DNA of 64,000 nucleotides, taken from positions 558,001-622,000 of the forward strand of contig BCHJ01000013.1 in assembly GCA_001599615.1 (NCBI GenBank), written 5' to 3'. Every line of letters starts with the position of its first letter. The stretch's first letter is position 1. Under the pieces are notes generated by a model, which saw only the letters and a list, made by a program, of their open reading frames with translations, had not been told where the DNA came from and ran no database searches. Made by a program: the position numbers and the translations under genes. Below are positions 1 to 11,323 of this stretch, one piece after another. The stretch is from Thielaviopsis euricoi. Its lineage: Eukaryota > Ascomycota > Sordariomycetes > Microascales > Ceratocystidaceae.

Positions 1-847
1 GCCGGATTTTTTTATTACTATCAATATTATCCAGGGCTCTGGATTTGAAGGACGCACGACATGAAGACAAGACTGTAGCCAAGTCAAGTCAAGTCAAGTT
101 AGGTCAATCCAGCCCAACCCGAATATTGACTGCACAGCGCAATCAAGGTATACTGGAGGGGCAGCGGATCGCGACGTCGGCAAAGGGCAACGACAAAGTG
201 CACCACCTACGACCCGGTACTACTCGTCTGGGTCTAATGCTAGTACTATATTCTCATTGACTGTGGTACAACGGCGTATAGCATATAACAATCCAGACGG
301 GTTTGGTGGTTCCACCGAAGTCACAGACGGAGTTGGTAGTAGGCAGAAGACGATTGTGGTTTTATTTAGTGCTAGACGGACTGTTTGGCAACATGAACGA
401 TTGGTTGTTGAAGCGATTGAGCGGGAAGTATAAAAGATTAAGAGAGAAGTCTAACTACGGAAATAAATAAATAAAAAATAATAATAATAACAGAGCTGCA
501 AGATTAAGTTGCACGGTAAGCAGCAGTTGTCCAGCTAATCCTAAAGCAAAAGAAAAAAAAATGTAAGCTGACTTTTTTTTTTTCTTTTTCTTACATTTTC
601 CGCTGACGGCATATTTCTCGGTTGGCGTGTGATATAATAAGCCGCTGAAAATGAAGTAAAAAAGCGCCCAGTAAAGTTTACTTGGCTTTAGCCGTGGGCC
701 CTTCTGTCAGGTCAAAATCACGACATGTTACCATATTAGAAGGAACTCGGAAACCTCTATAAAGCAGATATAGGAGCATGATGAGCAGTCCGGCCGGACT
801 CGGGTTTTAATTTCTTGTCAAAAGAGAAAGAAAGCCAAGCGATAATC

Positions 848-865
848 TTTTTTTTTAAAAAAAAA
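848..865. repeat. Perfect T9A9 palindrome
   Basis: Nine T followed by nine A. Similar T-then-A palindromes occur at 16861-16887 and 19896-19917, all in gene-free DNA. They are most simply slippage products. Confidence 0.8.
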
Positions 866-1654
866 GAAAGAAAAAATATTTGTTTAGAAACGGAAACACT
901 GGGTCAGCTATTTATTCTTCTCTTTTCTCGCTGATGGATTTATTCTTTTTTAGAAAAAGAAAAGAAAAAAAAGACAGAAAGTGCACCAAATGATACGCTC
1001 GGAAGGCCCGGGTTCTATGCGACGTTACGGTGGCAGACGTCCTTTTTTTTTTCTGTTCTTTTTATTTTTTTTTTCTTCTTCCTGGCTTCCGTGGTTTTCT
1101 CTCTAGCCAGTAAGCAAACCCACCCTAAACAGAATCACTTAGGCATCATTAATCCACTCCGTCGGTGAGTTTTTTTTCGTTTCCAAGTTCACAGCTTTTG
1201 TTTTTATGATGTATTCTTTCTTGGTTTTCGTCAGGGCTTTAGTCTGCTTCTCTCTTACCTGCTAACAGGACTAGACTGATGTTTATTATGTACTAGATAC
1301 TCCGTATAATGATGATCAAGAAACTTTTTCCTGTGTCGAGATGCGAATATAGCCAAACTTATTTATTAGCATGCAAAAAAAAAAAAAAAAAAAAAAAAAA
1401 CGGGCTCATCAATCTCGTATTGGTACCACCACTACAAAGTCTGCTGGAGTAGCACTATCGAACCGACACTATACTATACTGTACTCGTTCTGAAAGTCTG
1501 TCCCTTTTACCTGCGTGCGAGAGAGCGAAGAAAACAAAAAGAAAAGCTCAGTCCATCTCGGCTTACACGAGACGAGCAAGTTAGTTTTCTCCTTCTCATT
1601 CCAAGCAGCAGACGCCAAGTGCCGCGTCTATATTGAAATCTCTCAGTTAAAGAG

Positions 1655-1683
1655 AAAAAAAAAAAAAANAAAAAAAAAAAAAA
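1655..1683 (+). repeat. Poly-A tract with unresolved base
   Basis: An A-run containing one N at 1669, which marks uncertain homopolymer length in the assembly. Confidence 0.9.
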
Positions 1684-3860
1684 GCACCCCCGCGTCAACT
1701 AAGTGCCAGTCCAGTCGCTCCGGTCAATTCGGCAGACCGTCGGATCCTCTCGATATGAAGCCGACGACACGACAGGTGTGAATTATGCCTGCGGGTAAAA
1801 AGAACCCAATATAAAAATAAAATAACCTTGCCTTGCCTTGTCGGTTGATCTGATGACTTTGACGATTCCCGGCAGGTCCGTCTCCTTTTGAAGGTTTAGG
1901 TGAACATATTCCACCACACACAGTTTAGTAGCAAGCAGCAGTGCTACTTTACTTGAAATAGATGCTACTTTCGATACGCACGGCTTGGCTAACTGGCAGG
2001 AATGGAATGTAATGTAATGGACGATGCAATGGCACTCGCCGTCTCCCTCGATCCAAAATAACGAAGCAATAAGCTTGTTCTCATACCCATCAGCTGTCTC
2101 TTGAATATGACAGACAAAGCCACGGTGATTTTTGTACATGATCTTCGTCTCTCTCCCGGTGTCTAAAGTATCTCACCCATGTGGCTTGGACCATGACATC
2201 TGAGCGCCTGGTGTCTTGTAATCATGGGTAGGTGTTCTGTGTTCTAGCAGTAGCAGTAGCAGTATCTGCCACTTTACGACCTTGACGTGTGTTGTATAAC
2301 ATGTAGAAAGGGGTGATGTGGGTGAATGTATATTGGCTGTAGCTGACGCACTGTACAGGTACAGAGCAAAACAGCTACGTAAGCCCTGTTCTATACCAGC
2401 ATCAAACCCAATGAAATAGTGAGCAAAGCCCCCTCTCCCCAAAGACAAGTTTAGTTTCACGCGTAGCGTATTCAGGTGAAGCAAAGAAGAAAGAACAAAA
2501 AAAAAACGGTCTCTGCTTTACAGTAGCCGGCCTACCGGGAGCCTGAAAGAACCCGAAAACCATGACATGAGAAGCGAGAAGAGGAGAGAAAAGAAAAGAA
2601 AAGAAAAAAAAAAAGCATGAGACTTAGAAGCGGTAAGCAAACTAAATTCTCACTAAAAGATGAAAAAAAAAAAAAAAAAAAAAATGACTAAAAATGACAA
2701 AACGGCTGGATTTCAAATCATGGTGCAACCCTTGATGACAGCCAAACCCTAGTATATGTCACTTGACTACCCACGCTTAAGGAAAAACTCGTCTTACCCG
2801 CGTATTCTTATTCTCTAGTCCATATTATTCCCAGCGTTGTACAAAAAAAAAGTTGAGTGCAAGTAGTTCCGCTAATGAATGCCGTTCCGCAAATCTGCAG
2901 CAACCCAACAGCGCTGTGTCCTTTTGTTTTTACTGCAAGCGTAATTCTATTCTTTCTAGAGAGTTTCGATCTGTCATTGTCTATACTGGGGTTATGTCGT
3001 GTCTGAAGAGTCTAAAGAAACCTCCCGCGGCTATAAATTGCAAAGTTAGTGGGCTGCAAAATATGTATTTATTTCTTTTTCCGGTGCAATAGCAAAAAAC
3101 CGAGCTTGACGTGTTGGTTGGCTACAGCGTTTAATTTTTCCTCTGGTGGCCTCCTCCCCCCTCCATCCAAGGTTAGACCATCATCAACGTGCCGTGAAAG
3201 GTGTGAATCTGTGCTATGCTACTCGGTATACCGACTGTCAGAAAAGGTGCTGTGTTTTGTATAAGGGCCAGAAAAAAAAGTTACACACAAGGACCTCGCC
3301 CACGCCGTCAAATGTCTAGGTGGTCTTCTTCTTGTCCTCATCCATTTCCCAAACAGGCAGCTCAAGCTCAGTTCAGCTCCAGGACGGACTACGGCCGGCT
3401 GCTGGAGTTCTGCCTGCCAATCGAAACGAACACAAAAGAACAGCAAGCAGGATCCGCCGCTCTGGCCAGCTACTGGCACCGAACGGGGCAGCCCTGTTTA
3501 TTCTTAGTGCGTATGGGATTTCTTCCATGGGCGTTCTTTTTGGGCTTGTCTTCCTTTTCTTTTCTTTTCTTTTCTTGTTTTCATTTATGCCTTGGCATTT
3601 TTATAGAAAGAAAGCTCTGCACACTACCCATCGGTAGTAGTGCTATACTATTCTCTCTCTGGCCCCCCCTCCCTCCCTCCCTTCCTTGAATGAGACGTCA
3701 ATAATCCCTATTCTGTGCATATGCTTGGGAGACAGACGGAGAGAAATAATCCCGGAGTTTAATGGCGTTTGCACCTTGCTAGCATCGCCGTTCGGGCCCT
3801 GCTTCGATCCAGGAACCCCCTTCAGCTTCATCTTGCAAAGCCCGTGATGGTTCGAATGCT

Positions 3861-3888
3861 CGGGATCGGGATCGGAATCGGGATCGAC
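3861..3888 (+). repeat. GGATCG tandem microsatellite
   Basis: Four or so hexamer units of the form CGGGAT/CGGAAT in tandem, imperfect. Confidence 0.7.
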
Positions 3889-4410
3889 GTATGCAAAATA
3901 GCCCATAGAGAAAGCCGTATTGGTGTCTGTCCTGTGTCTTAATCCCGGTCTATCAGTACCTACATAACACCTCTGTAAACCAACCCTCTACAACCTAGCA
4001 ACGAGTTTCCAGTGACTATTTTCAATACGGGCTTCAACCAAAAGCAGGAGAATAACATATCCAAGCAACCATGGCGTCGGTATTCTTTTTCTTGTTTGTT
4101 CTAACCTCAGCTCATGCGTATTTATTGCTCGCAGCTCGTATTGCTTTTGCTTGCTTGGTTTATTGGTGTTTTGTGATAATGAAGTGGCTTTCAATGAATG
4201 CTCGATTGAGAAAAGCCCATTTCTTCAGCTGGCCTGTCGTAATCCTTGTCGTGTCCTTCATCTCATATTTCTTAGCGATCCTGAGCTCTTCTGCTTTTGC
4301 TGCCGCTGCCGCTCTAGTTTCTTGGCTAGACAAGCCGGTAAGGGAAGAGGAAAGGGTCTCTTATTTTCTTTTCTTGTTCTTCCCGAGAACTCCAGTGCTT
4401 GCTTGGAGCT

Positions 4411-4435
4411 AACCTAACCTAACCTAACCTAACCT
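4411..4435 (+). repeat. AACCT x5 tandem repeat
   Basis: Five perfect AACCT units. The unit is a pentamer, so this is not the common fungal telomere hexamer (TTAGGG/CCCTAA). Confidence 0.85.
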
Positions 4436-5483
4436 CACTTCATATACTGGACTGTCAAACCAGGTTACCGCTATAAACATTCATTAACCTTGATGTGATG
4501 TTGGATGTACCATGCCTGTTCGTATAAGTAAAGAACGCGCATGCGGCCAACCTCTTAGGCCTAGCCAGAAGAAGAAGAAGCACAAGACAAAAAAAAAAAG
4601 AAAAAAAGAAAAAAAAAAAAAGAGAAGACTTCATTTCACTATTGTTTCTTCTTTCTTGGCTCTGGCCTTCCGCCCATCCAACCACGTTTTTTGCCAGCTC
4701 GGCCAATCACAGCTCCTATTCCGGCTTTTTGAATCGGCTTCCAGGGCTTTCTAGCCCACCAAGAAATCCAAAGTCAGGGGAAGCAATTTACTGTACTGTA
4801 CTTGTGCCTGTATATTGATATTTCACTCAGTCGCGCACTCACTCACCCTCACCCGGTAGCATGACCTATACGGTGACCCTCAAAGCCGGTCTTTTCGCTC
4901 GCTGCGCGCGTTATTGACTGTTGCCCGTTGCCTTGGCTGGACTTGACATCATGTGCCCTGCTTCTCTCAAGCAGCTAAACCCGTCCATCATTCCACGGGC
5001 CCTGCATTGACGTCTCCGATATACGGGTAGAATTAAAGGGCACAGTGATTCGATTCGGTTTATACTTAAAAAGAAGCATTTGCGCGACCAAGTCAAAGTA
5101 CGGGCGGAACAAGGCTATTTCTTGATTACTCTTGGGAGGGGATGTGAGGGGAGGCCAGTTTTGCAGGGACAAAGTGAGGTGAGGCTACGGACGGTCTTAG
5201 TCCAGCGGATGCTGAAGGAGCACCATATGAGATGAGATGAAATGAGAGCAGACGTAAACAAGGCCCTGGTCGATCTTTTTTGTTATTTTCGCGCTCCATT
5301 TGGTTGGATTCTAGGCGCATCGCTTTCTCTGCTGCCAAAACTCATCAAAAAGGAAGTCGTCATGAAGAACGTGGCGGAGCAAGAGATTTGTTTACTTTGG
5401 ATCTGGACTTGGATTTGGATTTGTAGTACTCAGTAACCTGTAACACTAGTAGCACCGCTATTCAGTCTACTTCTTGGCATGGT

Positions 5484-5513
5484 ATGCGCGTGCGTGCGTG
5501 TGCGTGCGTGCGT
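5484..5513 (+). repeat. TGCG/TG microsatellite
   Basis: Alternating TGCG and TG units, ending at a CGTAC. A CT microsatellite follows at 5596-5640. Confidence 0.8.
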
Positions 5514-5595
5514 ACAACAGTGGTAGCAGTAGGGTTATTTTGAACGATAACGTCGATCGGCAGCTCGGTCGGGATGGGCAATCCGTCCAAAGGGC

Positions 5596-5640
5596 CTTTC
5601 TCTCTTTCTCTCTCTCTCTCTCTCCTTCTCTTTCTTTCTC
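5596..5640 (+). repeat. CT-rich microsatellite
   Basis: An almost uninterrupted run of CT and CTTT units, about 45 bp. Confidence 0.8.
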
Positions 5641-6840
5641 GAAATTCAGATAAAAAATACGAAAAGGTTTGGCTTAAATAAGATCTGAAGGACAAGCGAT
5701 CAATGCCGCAGCCCATTCGGGGCGAAAGTTATGCTGTAAACGCACCGGCAAGAATAAGGTTGGTGACTTCTGAGACGGCTTGATACAAGCTCCAGGAACC
5801 AATCAATGCCACAGTACAAACATACGTAACGCACGTCTTTGGACGAGGCTGTGCAAATTTTAACAAGAGTATGTATTTATATGTTTAATTTTGTGAAGTA
5901 TTTAATATTCAAGCGCAACGGATCTGCGGATTGATTCAAGCAAGCAAGCAAGCTCAGTTGAAGCTCAAGCTCAAGCTTATTGTAGCGGAGTCGGAGCTAC
6001 AAAAATAACAGAAGAAAAAAAAAATACAGCGGATGCTAATTTTACAGGCGCTTTCTTGCCCTGGCTTTTTAACCGGCGGCCACTGCGAGCCTGACGGTTA
6101 TAGTGGGCCAAAGCCCCTTCCTGGCCTCAGACTCACTGACAATCAAAGAAATAAACAGCCTGATTTTTGTTTATTGCAAAGGCGCAGCAAGTAAACAGCT
6201 TGTACAGTCCATATCACGAACTACTGCTGTGCATTGACTTATTTCCAACCCCCAAAAAGTTGATCGTAATATATTGTTTTCTTTCTGATCCGGAAAATGT
6301 CTTTCACTTACTTTACAGACTGACAACAAAACAAATCCACAGCCTCTGAAACGACGGCGCGGACCGTGATCGACGACAACGGCGCCGCAAGATGCGAGCT
6401 CTACACAGCGCCGACCCGAGGCTTTTGTATGTACTCTGTGCTTGTATTCACTAAGTATACCTGGGATCCGTTAGGTCTTGACACAGTTTCTAGTTGCCTT
6501 ATTCAGTGTGCGGATATTTCCAAGAGCTTGTGCGTCCGTCCGTCTGTCTGTGTTTCCCACAGACGGCAGGCCCGACACGACAGCTATCGCTGGAGCTCGA
6601 GGAAAGTAACATAATGTCAGTGATCTGTCTGCTCTTTAGAAAGCGCTATTGTCATCTGTGTTTGACAGACGGGGGCTTGTATCACAGAGGGTTTGAGAGT
6701 GGTACTACTCCGCGTCTTAGGGCTCACGCACACTCCTCGTCCAGTCTGCTGTGGGTTTGGGTTGATACAATCTGTCCGATGAACATGTTTGGCGTCACGT
6801 CACAGCTTGTACTTTGAGAGTGCCAGAGCAGTGCTACTGC

Positions 6841-9022
6841 TACAGTGAAGTTACTAATGAGCGTGAAGGCACACAGCGCCATTTATGCATTTATGTATAA
6901 TTATCAACATCAGGTTAGCCTCATTGTTTAAATACATCTATATAAAACTAACGGCGTTGTATGAGTGATCACCAACTGCAGTCAATGAAGATGCCAAACT
7001 TAACTGGTGGCCGACAATCTCATCACAGCCAATAGCGATCGTTAGTTTTCTATCTTCCGTGTCGAACTTCACACTTAGCCACTACGTGGCATGATGATGA
7101 ATACCGCCTACCTCTACCGTTTTGATAATTGGCCTCACTACCTCCATATCAAGATACTTTAGAGCTTTTTCAGCACACAGCATTGATAGGTATATACTCA
7201 CATTCGCAGTATGTGATACCTTATCTGTATACTGCCAGCAGGGCCGAAAAGTCACTACTAGGCACACTGGAACTGCATCCCGCTGTGGCTTGTAGCCGTT
7301 GGTAGACATTCTGTTCTTGATGAATGCAATGTGCAAATGGAATCTTCTTTGCCAGTACAGTGTAGCCATGCCGGAAAGTGCCATCTTGAACATGCATCCT
7401 GTTGCACCTAATTTGTATTGACTAACAAGGCTAGTAGCCATCTTGCTGAGTTATATGCAGCAGGAGGCTTAATGCTTATGGCAAGTTGATCGATAGCTTC
7501 AAAACGGTGATGACAAACGTTGGGACACTTGGTTGTTGAAGATGCTGCGTCTCTACAGAGCAACTAAACACTTTTTGGGTACAGGAAGTTACAGGCGGTA
7601 CCTCACATGCACATAGTGAGAAACCATCTCGATAACAAAGTCAGATGTGGTATCCTCTATGAGATTCATCACTAAACCTTTCGTTTCAACTTCAGTACAG
7701 CTAGCTAGTTAGACCCAACGAGGTCAAATGCAAGAGCAGCTACATTGAAAGAGAAAAGGCTTGGTTAACTGTCTTGTTTCCAGGAGCGTCAACAGTATTA
7801 GCGATGCTTAGCATATGGGCCTCTTTGAACTCGATGGTAGGTGAGGTCCTGGCTTCAGATTGGGGAAACATAGTATACAACTAAATCCGACGATTTGACC
7901 ACACGCAGACTGACTACAAGGAATAAGCCGCGGAAACCAATGTTGATATTACGTGTGAAGTCTGGAAGTGCTGAACCAGCGCTTCCTCAAAGTTGATGTT
8001 GCAAGTATTTGGTCGTTCCAAGAATTTGATAGATGTTCTACTAGAACTTGAAGAACTTCCATATTTGTTTCTTAAGCCGGTGAATTGCTCTCGTGTCTAA
8101 GAATTTCTGTCTTGACTGCCAGACGACTTGAAAACAAAGTATCGTCGCCTAGAACGGTACTCAGTTGGACGAAATGTGTCCAATAGAGCTTTAGACATTC
8201 CACTGCTTAGTCAAAGCAATGGGGTAGACACGACCCTGAACTGACGTGAGACGATATCTTTTTGTCTTGTACTCACCATCGCTCTGGCATGCGAAACTGC
8301 GATAATGGATTTGAGAACTCTACAGACTTCAAGTATACATATATAAGTCCAAAATTAGAAAGGAAACGGCAGGCAAAGCAACGGAAGCCATAGTATTGGA
8401 TCTAAATGTATATTCTCATGTTACACACAACGTTCCTCTGAGAAGTGCGATTTAGCAGATTTTTAATCGTGGTAGGTTCTGTCATTTTCACAAGTCATAA
8501 CATAAATATAGCTGGTTATCTATATACTTATACATAGAAGAAATAAGTCCTCTATAAACCGACTTTGTAATAGAATATCCAAATAACAAAGATAAGATCA
8601 TGAACTTGATAAGCATCAACAACCGACTAAGAAGAAAGTGGGGCGTTGCTCGCTAGAGCTACCGTAAATACTAGCGAAGCGCCACTTCAAAACTCCAACG
8701 TAGCGTCGCTGTAGCGAGCAAGCATTTGGCAGATTGTGGCACTTTCTCTTCCATGACGCCACACGAAGCGCAAATGAACGAATTAAGCAGGTCGATAATG
8801 CGACGGTTCCCAAAAATAGATAGCGGGCCAGAGCGACATAATTGACACCACGACAATCTCTCACATCAGATCAGATCGCATCTCATCTCATCGCACAACA
8901 AGACTGCGGTTCTGGATTTATAACATTGGCCATTCGGCTTTATTTTTGCTGGTTTCTGGTGTTTCTCGTCTTGACTGTGCTTTCGATCTCCCACACAACA
9001 AAAAGAACAATAAGAAATCACC
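6841..9022. other. Gene-free block of different texture, then MSC7 promoter
   Basis: From about 6,840 to 8,640 the long A/T homopolymers and microsatellites typical of the other gaps are almost absent. The sequence resembles decayed coding DNA: short frames broken by stops, the longest a 119-codon minus frame at 7082-7441 that matches no family I recognise. This may be an old, mutated mobile element or pseudogene, but no terminal repeats or diagnostic motif were found. The last roughly 380 bp should contain the promoter and 5' leader of the aldehyde dehydrogenase gene. A 10-nt inverted repeat, TTGCTCGCTA, occurs at 8646-8655 and 8712-8721. Confidence 0.4.
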
Positions 9023-11119
9023 ATGGTCACCCCGATCCATCCCGTCCCCAATAATCCCGTGCGCGCCGCCATCATCGGCCTGGCGGAGGCCATTCAGGAA
9101 TGGCTGGCCGTCAAGTTCCCGGGCGTTCGGTATGTTCTCTTCCGCGCTGTGCTCTGAGTGCTTTTCTAGCCCGAGATTCTTGATCTCGTCTGCCCGCCGT
9201 GCCCCTCCTCTTCCCCCAATTTTGCAAGATTGTTTGCGATAGCTAACTTTAGACATGTGATATTTCTTTTTTTGTCAACATTTAGCTTCGAACTCTTCTC
9301 CGCCGTCTCGGGCACATTCTTTGCCCTGCTCTTCATGTGGCTTTTGATTCCCGGTGAAGAAGGCCCCAAACGGTTCCGCGTGCCGCCGCCAAAACTCCCG
9401 GAAGACGATGTCGACGTTGAAGAAGCCACGATCAAGGCACGTGTTTGCTTTTCTGCCCGTCCCGTTCCGTCCCCTCCCTTTCTAGCTTACTACTCCTGCA
9501 TTGCCTCTTCTCAATTCTAACACCACGTGCAGTGCAAAGACAGCGACGCCATCCAATGCTATGCGCCCGCCACCGGCAAATTCCTCGGCCTGATCAACCC
9601 GTCCACGCCCGCGACCATCGACCGCGCCATTGACAGCGCCGCCGCCGCCCAGAAGCCCTGGGCCAAGACAACCTTTGCCGAGCGCCGCGCCGTGCTGCGC
9701 TCACTGCTGCAGCACGTGCTCGACCACCAGGAGCAGATCTGCCAGGTCGCCTGTCTCGACAGCGGCAAGACCCTCGTCGACGCCCAGCTCGGCGAAATCA
9801 TGGTCACAGCCGAAAAACTCTCGTGGACTCTCAAGCACGGCGAGGCCGCCCTGGCCCCCTCGCGCCGCCCTACTAACCTGCTGCTCATGTACAAGCGCAA
9901 CGAAGTCCGCTACGAGCCGCTCGGCGTCGTCGCCGCCCTGGTCTCGTGGAACTACCCCTTCCACAACTTCATCGGCCCCGTCATCTCCGCCCTGTTCGCC
10001 GGCAACGCCATCGTCGTCAAGGTCTCCGAACAGACCGCCTGGAGCTCCATGTACTTTACTTCCATTGTGCGCGGCGCCCTCGTCGCCCACGGCCACAGCC
10101 CCGATCTCGTTCAGACTGTCGCCTGCTGGCCCTCGGCTGCCGCCCATCTGACGGCGCACCCGCGCATCGCCCACCTGACTTTTATCGGCTCCAAGCCCGT
10201 GTGCCACGCCGTGGCCGCCGACGCCGCCAAGTCCCTGACCCCGCTGGTCGCCGAGCTGGGCGGCAAGGACCCCTTTATCATCACCGCCTCGGCCAAGAAG
10301 GACATGAAGCGCATTGCCGAGATCGCCCTGCGCGGCACCTTCCAGAGCGCCGGCCAGAACTGCATTGGCATTGAACGCATCGTCATTGTGCCCGAACTCG
10401 TCATGGACTTTGTCTCCATTGTCGCTCCGCGCATCAAGGCTCTGCGCCTCGGTCCCTCGGCCGATGTCGGCGCCATGATCTCCGACGCATCGTTCGACCG
10501 CCTCGAGAACCTCGTCAAGGACGCTATCCGCAAGGGCGCCACCCTCATCGCCGGCGGCAAGCGCTACGCTCACCCCGACTTCCCCAAGGCCCACTACTTC
10601 CTGCCCACCCTGCTGGTCGACGTCACCCCCGACATGGACATTGCCAACGAGGAGTGCTTCGGCCCCATCATGACCGTCATGACCTCTGCCGACAACTCGG
10701 CTGAGGCCCTGCTCGATATCGCCAATGCCCCGGCCTTTGGCCTCGGCGCCTCTGTCTTTGGAAAGGATTCGGATCCCGTGGTCCAGGCCGTGGTTGACGG
10801 CGTCCGCTCCGGAAATGTCGCTGTCAATGACTTTGCCACTTTCTATGCTGTGCAGCTGCCTTTTGGCGGTGTCGGCGGCTCCGGATACGGCCGCTTTGCC
10901 GGCGAGGAGGGTCTTCGTGGTCTCTGCAACGCCAAGAGTGTCTGTGTCGACCGCATGGCCTGGATGGGCATCCGCACTAACATCCCACCCAAGGTTCAGT
11001 ACCCTGTTGCTGACCAAAACAAAAGCTGGACGTTTGTCAAGGGTGTCATCGAGCTGGGTTACGGCCTCACCTTTGGCCGCATGTTTGAAGGCTTGACCAC
11101 CATTGTCAAGAACATGTAA
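9023..11119 (+). CDS. MSC7: Msc7-type membrane-anchored aldehyde dehydrogenase
   Basis: Predicted exons are 9023-9129, 9286-9436 and 9533-11119, giving about 614 residues (yeast Msc7 is of similar size). The ATG sits in ACCATGG. Residues near 37-60 form a hydrophobic segment (LFSAVSGTFFALLFMWLLIP), fitting the N-terminal membrane anchor of this subfamily. The ALDH fold follows: the general-base motif AELGGKD has Glu near residue 327, the nucleophile motif SAGQNCIG has Cys near 363, and ECFGP lies downstream, so the enzyme should be active with NAD(P). The first intron has a GCTAAC branch site at 9242-9247. The second appears to use a GC donor (AAG/GCACGT) with a CAG acceptor, because only that keeps the frame into CKDSDAIQCYAP. 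In yeast the family is linked to the ER and to a sister-chromatid recombination screen; its substrate is unknown. Its 3' end faces the helicase gene 204 bp away. Confidence 0.92.
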
Positions 11120-11323
11120 ACCAATTACCAATTAATAATATCTGCTAATACATTAATTCATGATATCAATTCTGTCTATTTTCTGATTGCGTCTTTCAGC
11201 TATGCCGCCCTTACAATGCCCTCGGGAATTATGCTTGACAAGTCCAACCGCCAAAACATTGAGTCACTAGTACACTACAGCGTATACTTGATGTATACAT
11301 TGCACTTCCTGTGTATCATCGAC

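Larger units (their letters stand above)
1..6840. other. Intergenic, no gene recognised
   Basis: No open frame here looks like a real protein. The frames present are short and biased by A- or T-runs. The stretch holds many homopolymers (for example an A-run at about 1377-1400 and another at 2662-2684), CT tracts and short tandem repeats listed separately. A 113-codon frame at 4071-4412 reads as hydrophobic, but its composition follows the pyrimidine-rich DNA and I do not call it. No tRNA- or rRNA-like fold was recognised. Confidence 0.6.

Noticed and set aside
4071..4412. A hydrophobic 113-codon frame that could be a small membrane protein
   Set aside because: The hydrophobicity follows from T-rich DNA, an overlapping frame looks similar, and no conserved motif is seen.
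4411..4435. Interstitial telomere repeat
   Set aside because: The unit is AACCT, five bases, not the six-base CCCTAA of most filamentous fungi, and only five copies exist.
7082..7441. A 119-codon minus frame, possible transposase fragment
   Set aside because: No catalytic motif or terminal repeats; kept only as part of the anomalous island.
9701..11131. A 476-codon minus-strand frame across the aldehyde dehydrogenase exon
   Set aside because: It mirrors GC-rich, codon-biased coding DNA on the other strand. Its Gly/Val/Asp-rich composition matches no family, whereas the plus strand carries an intact enzyme.
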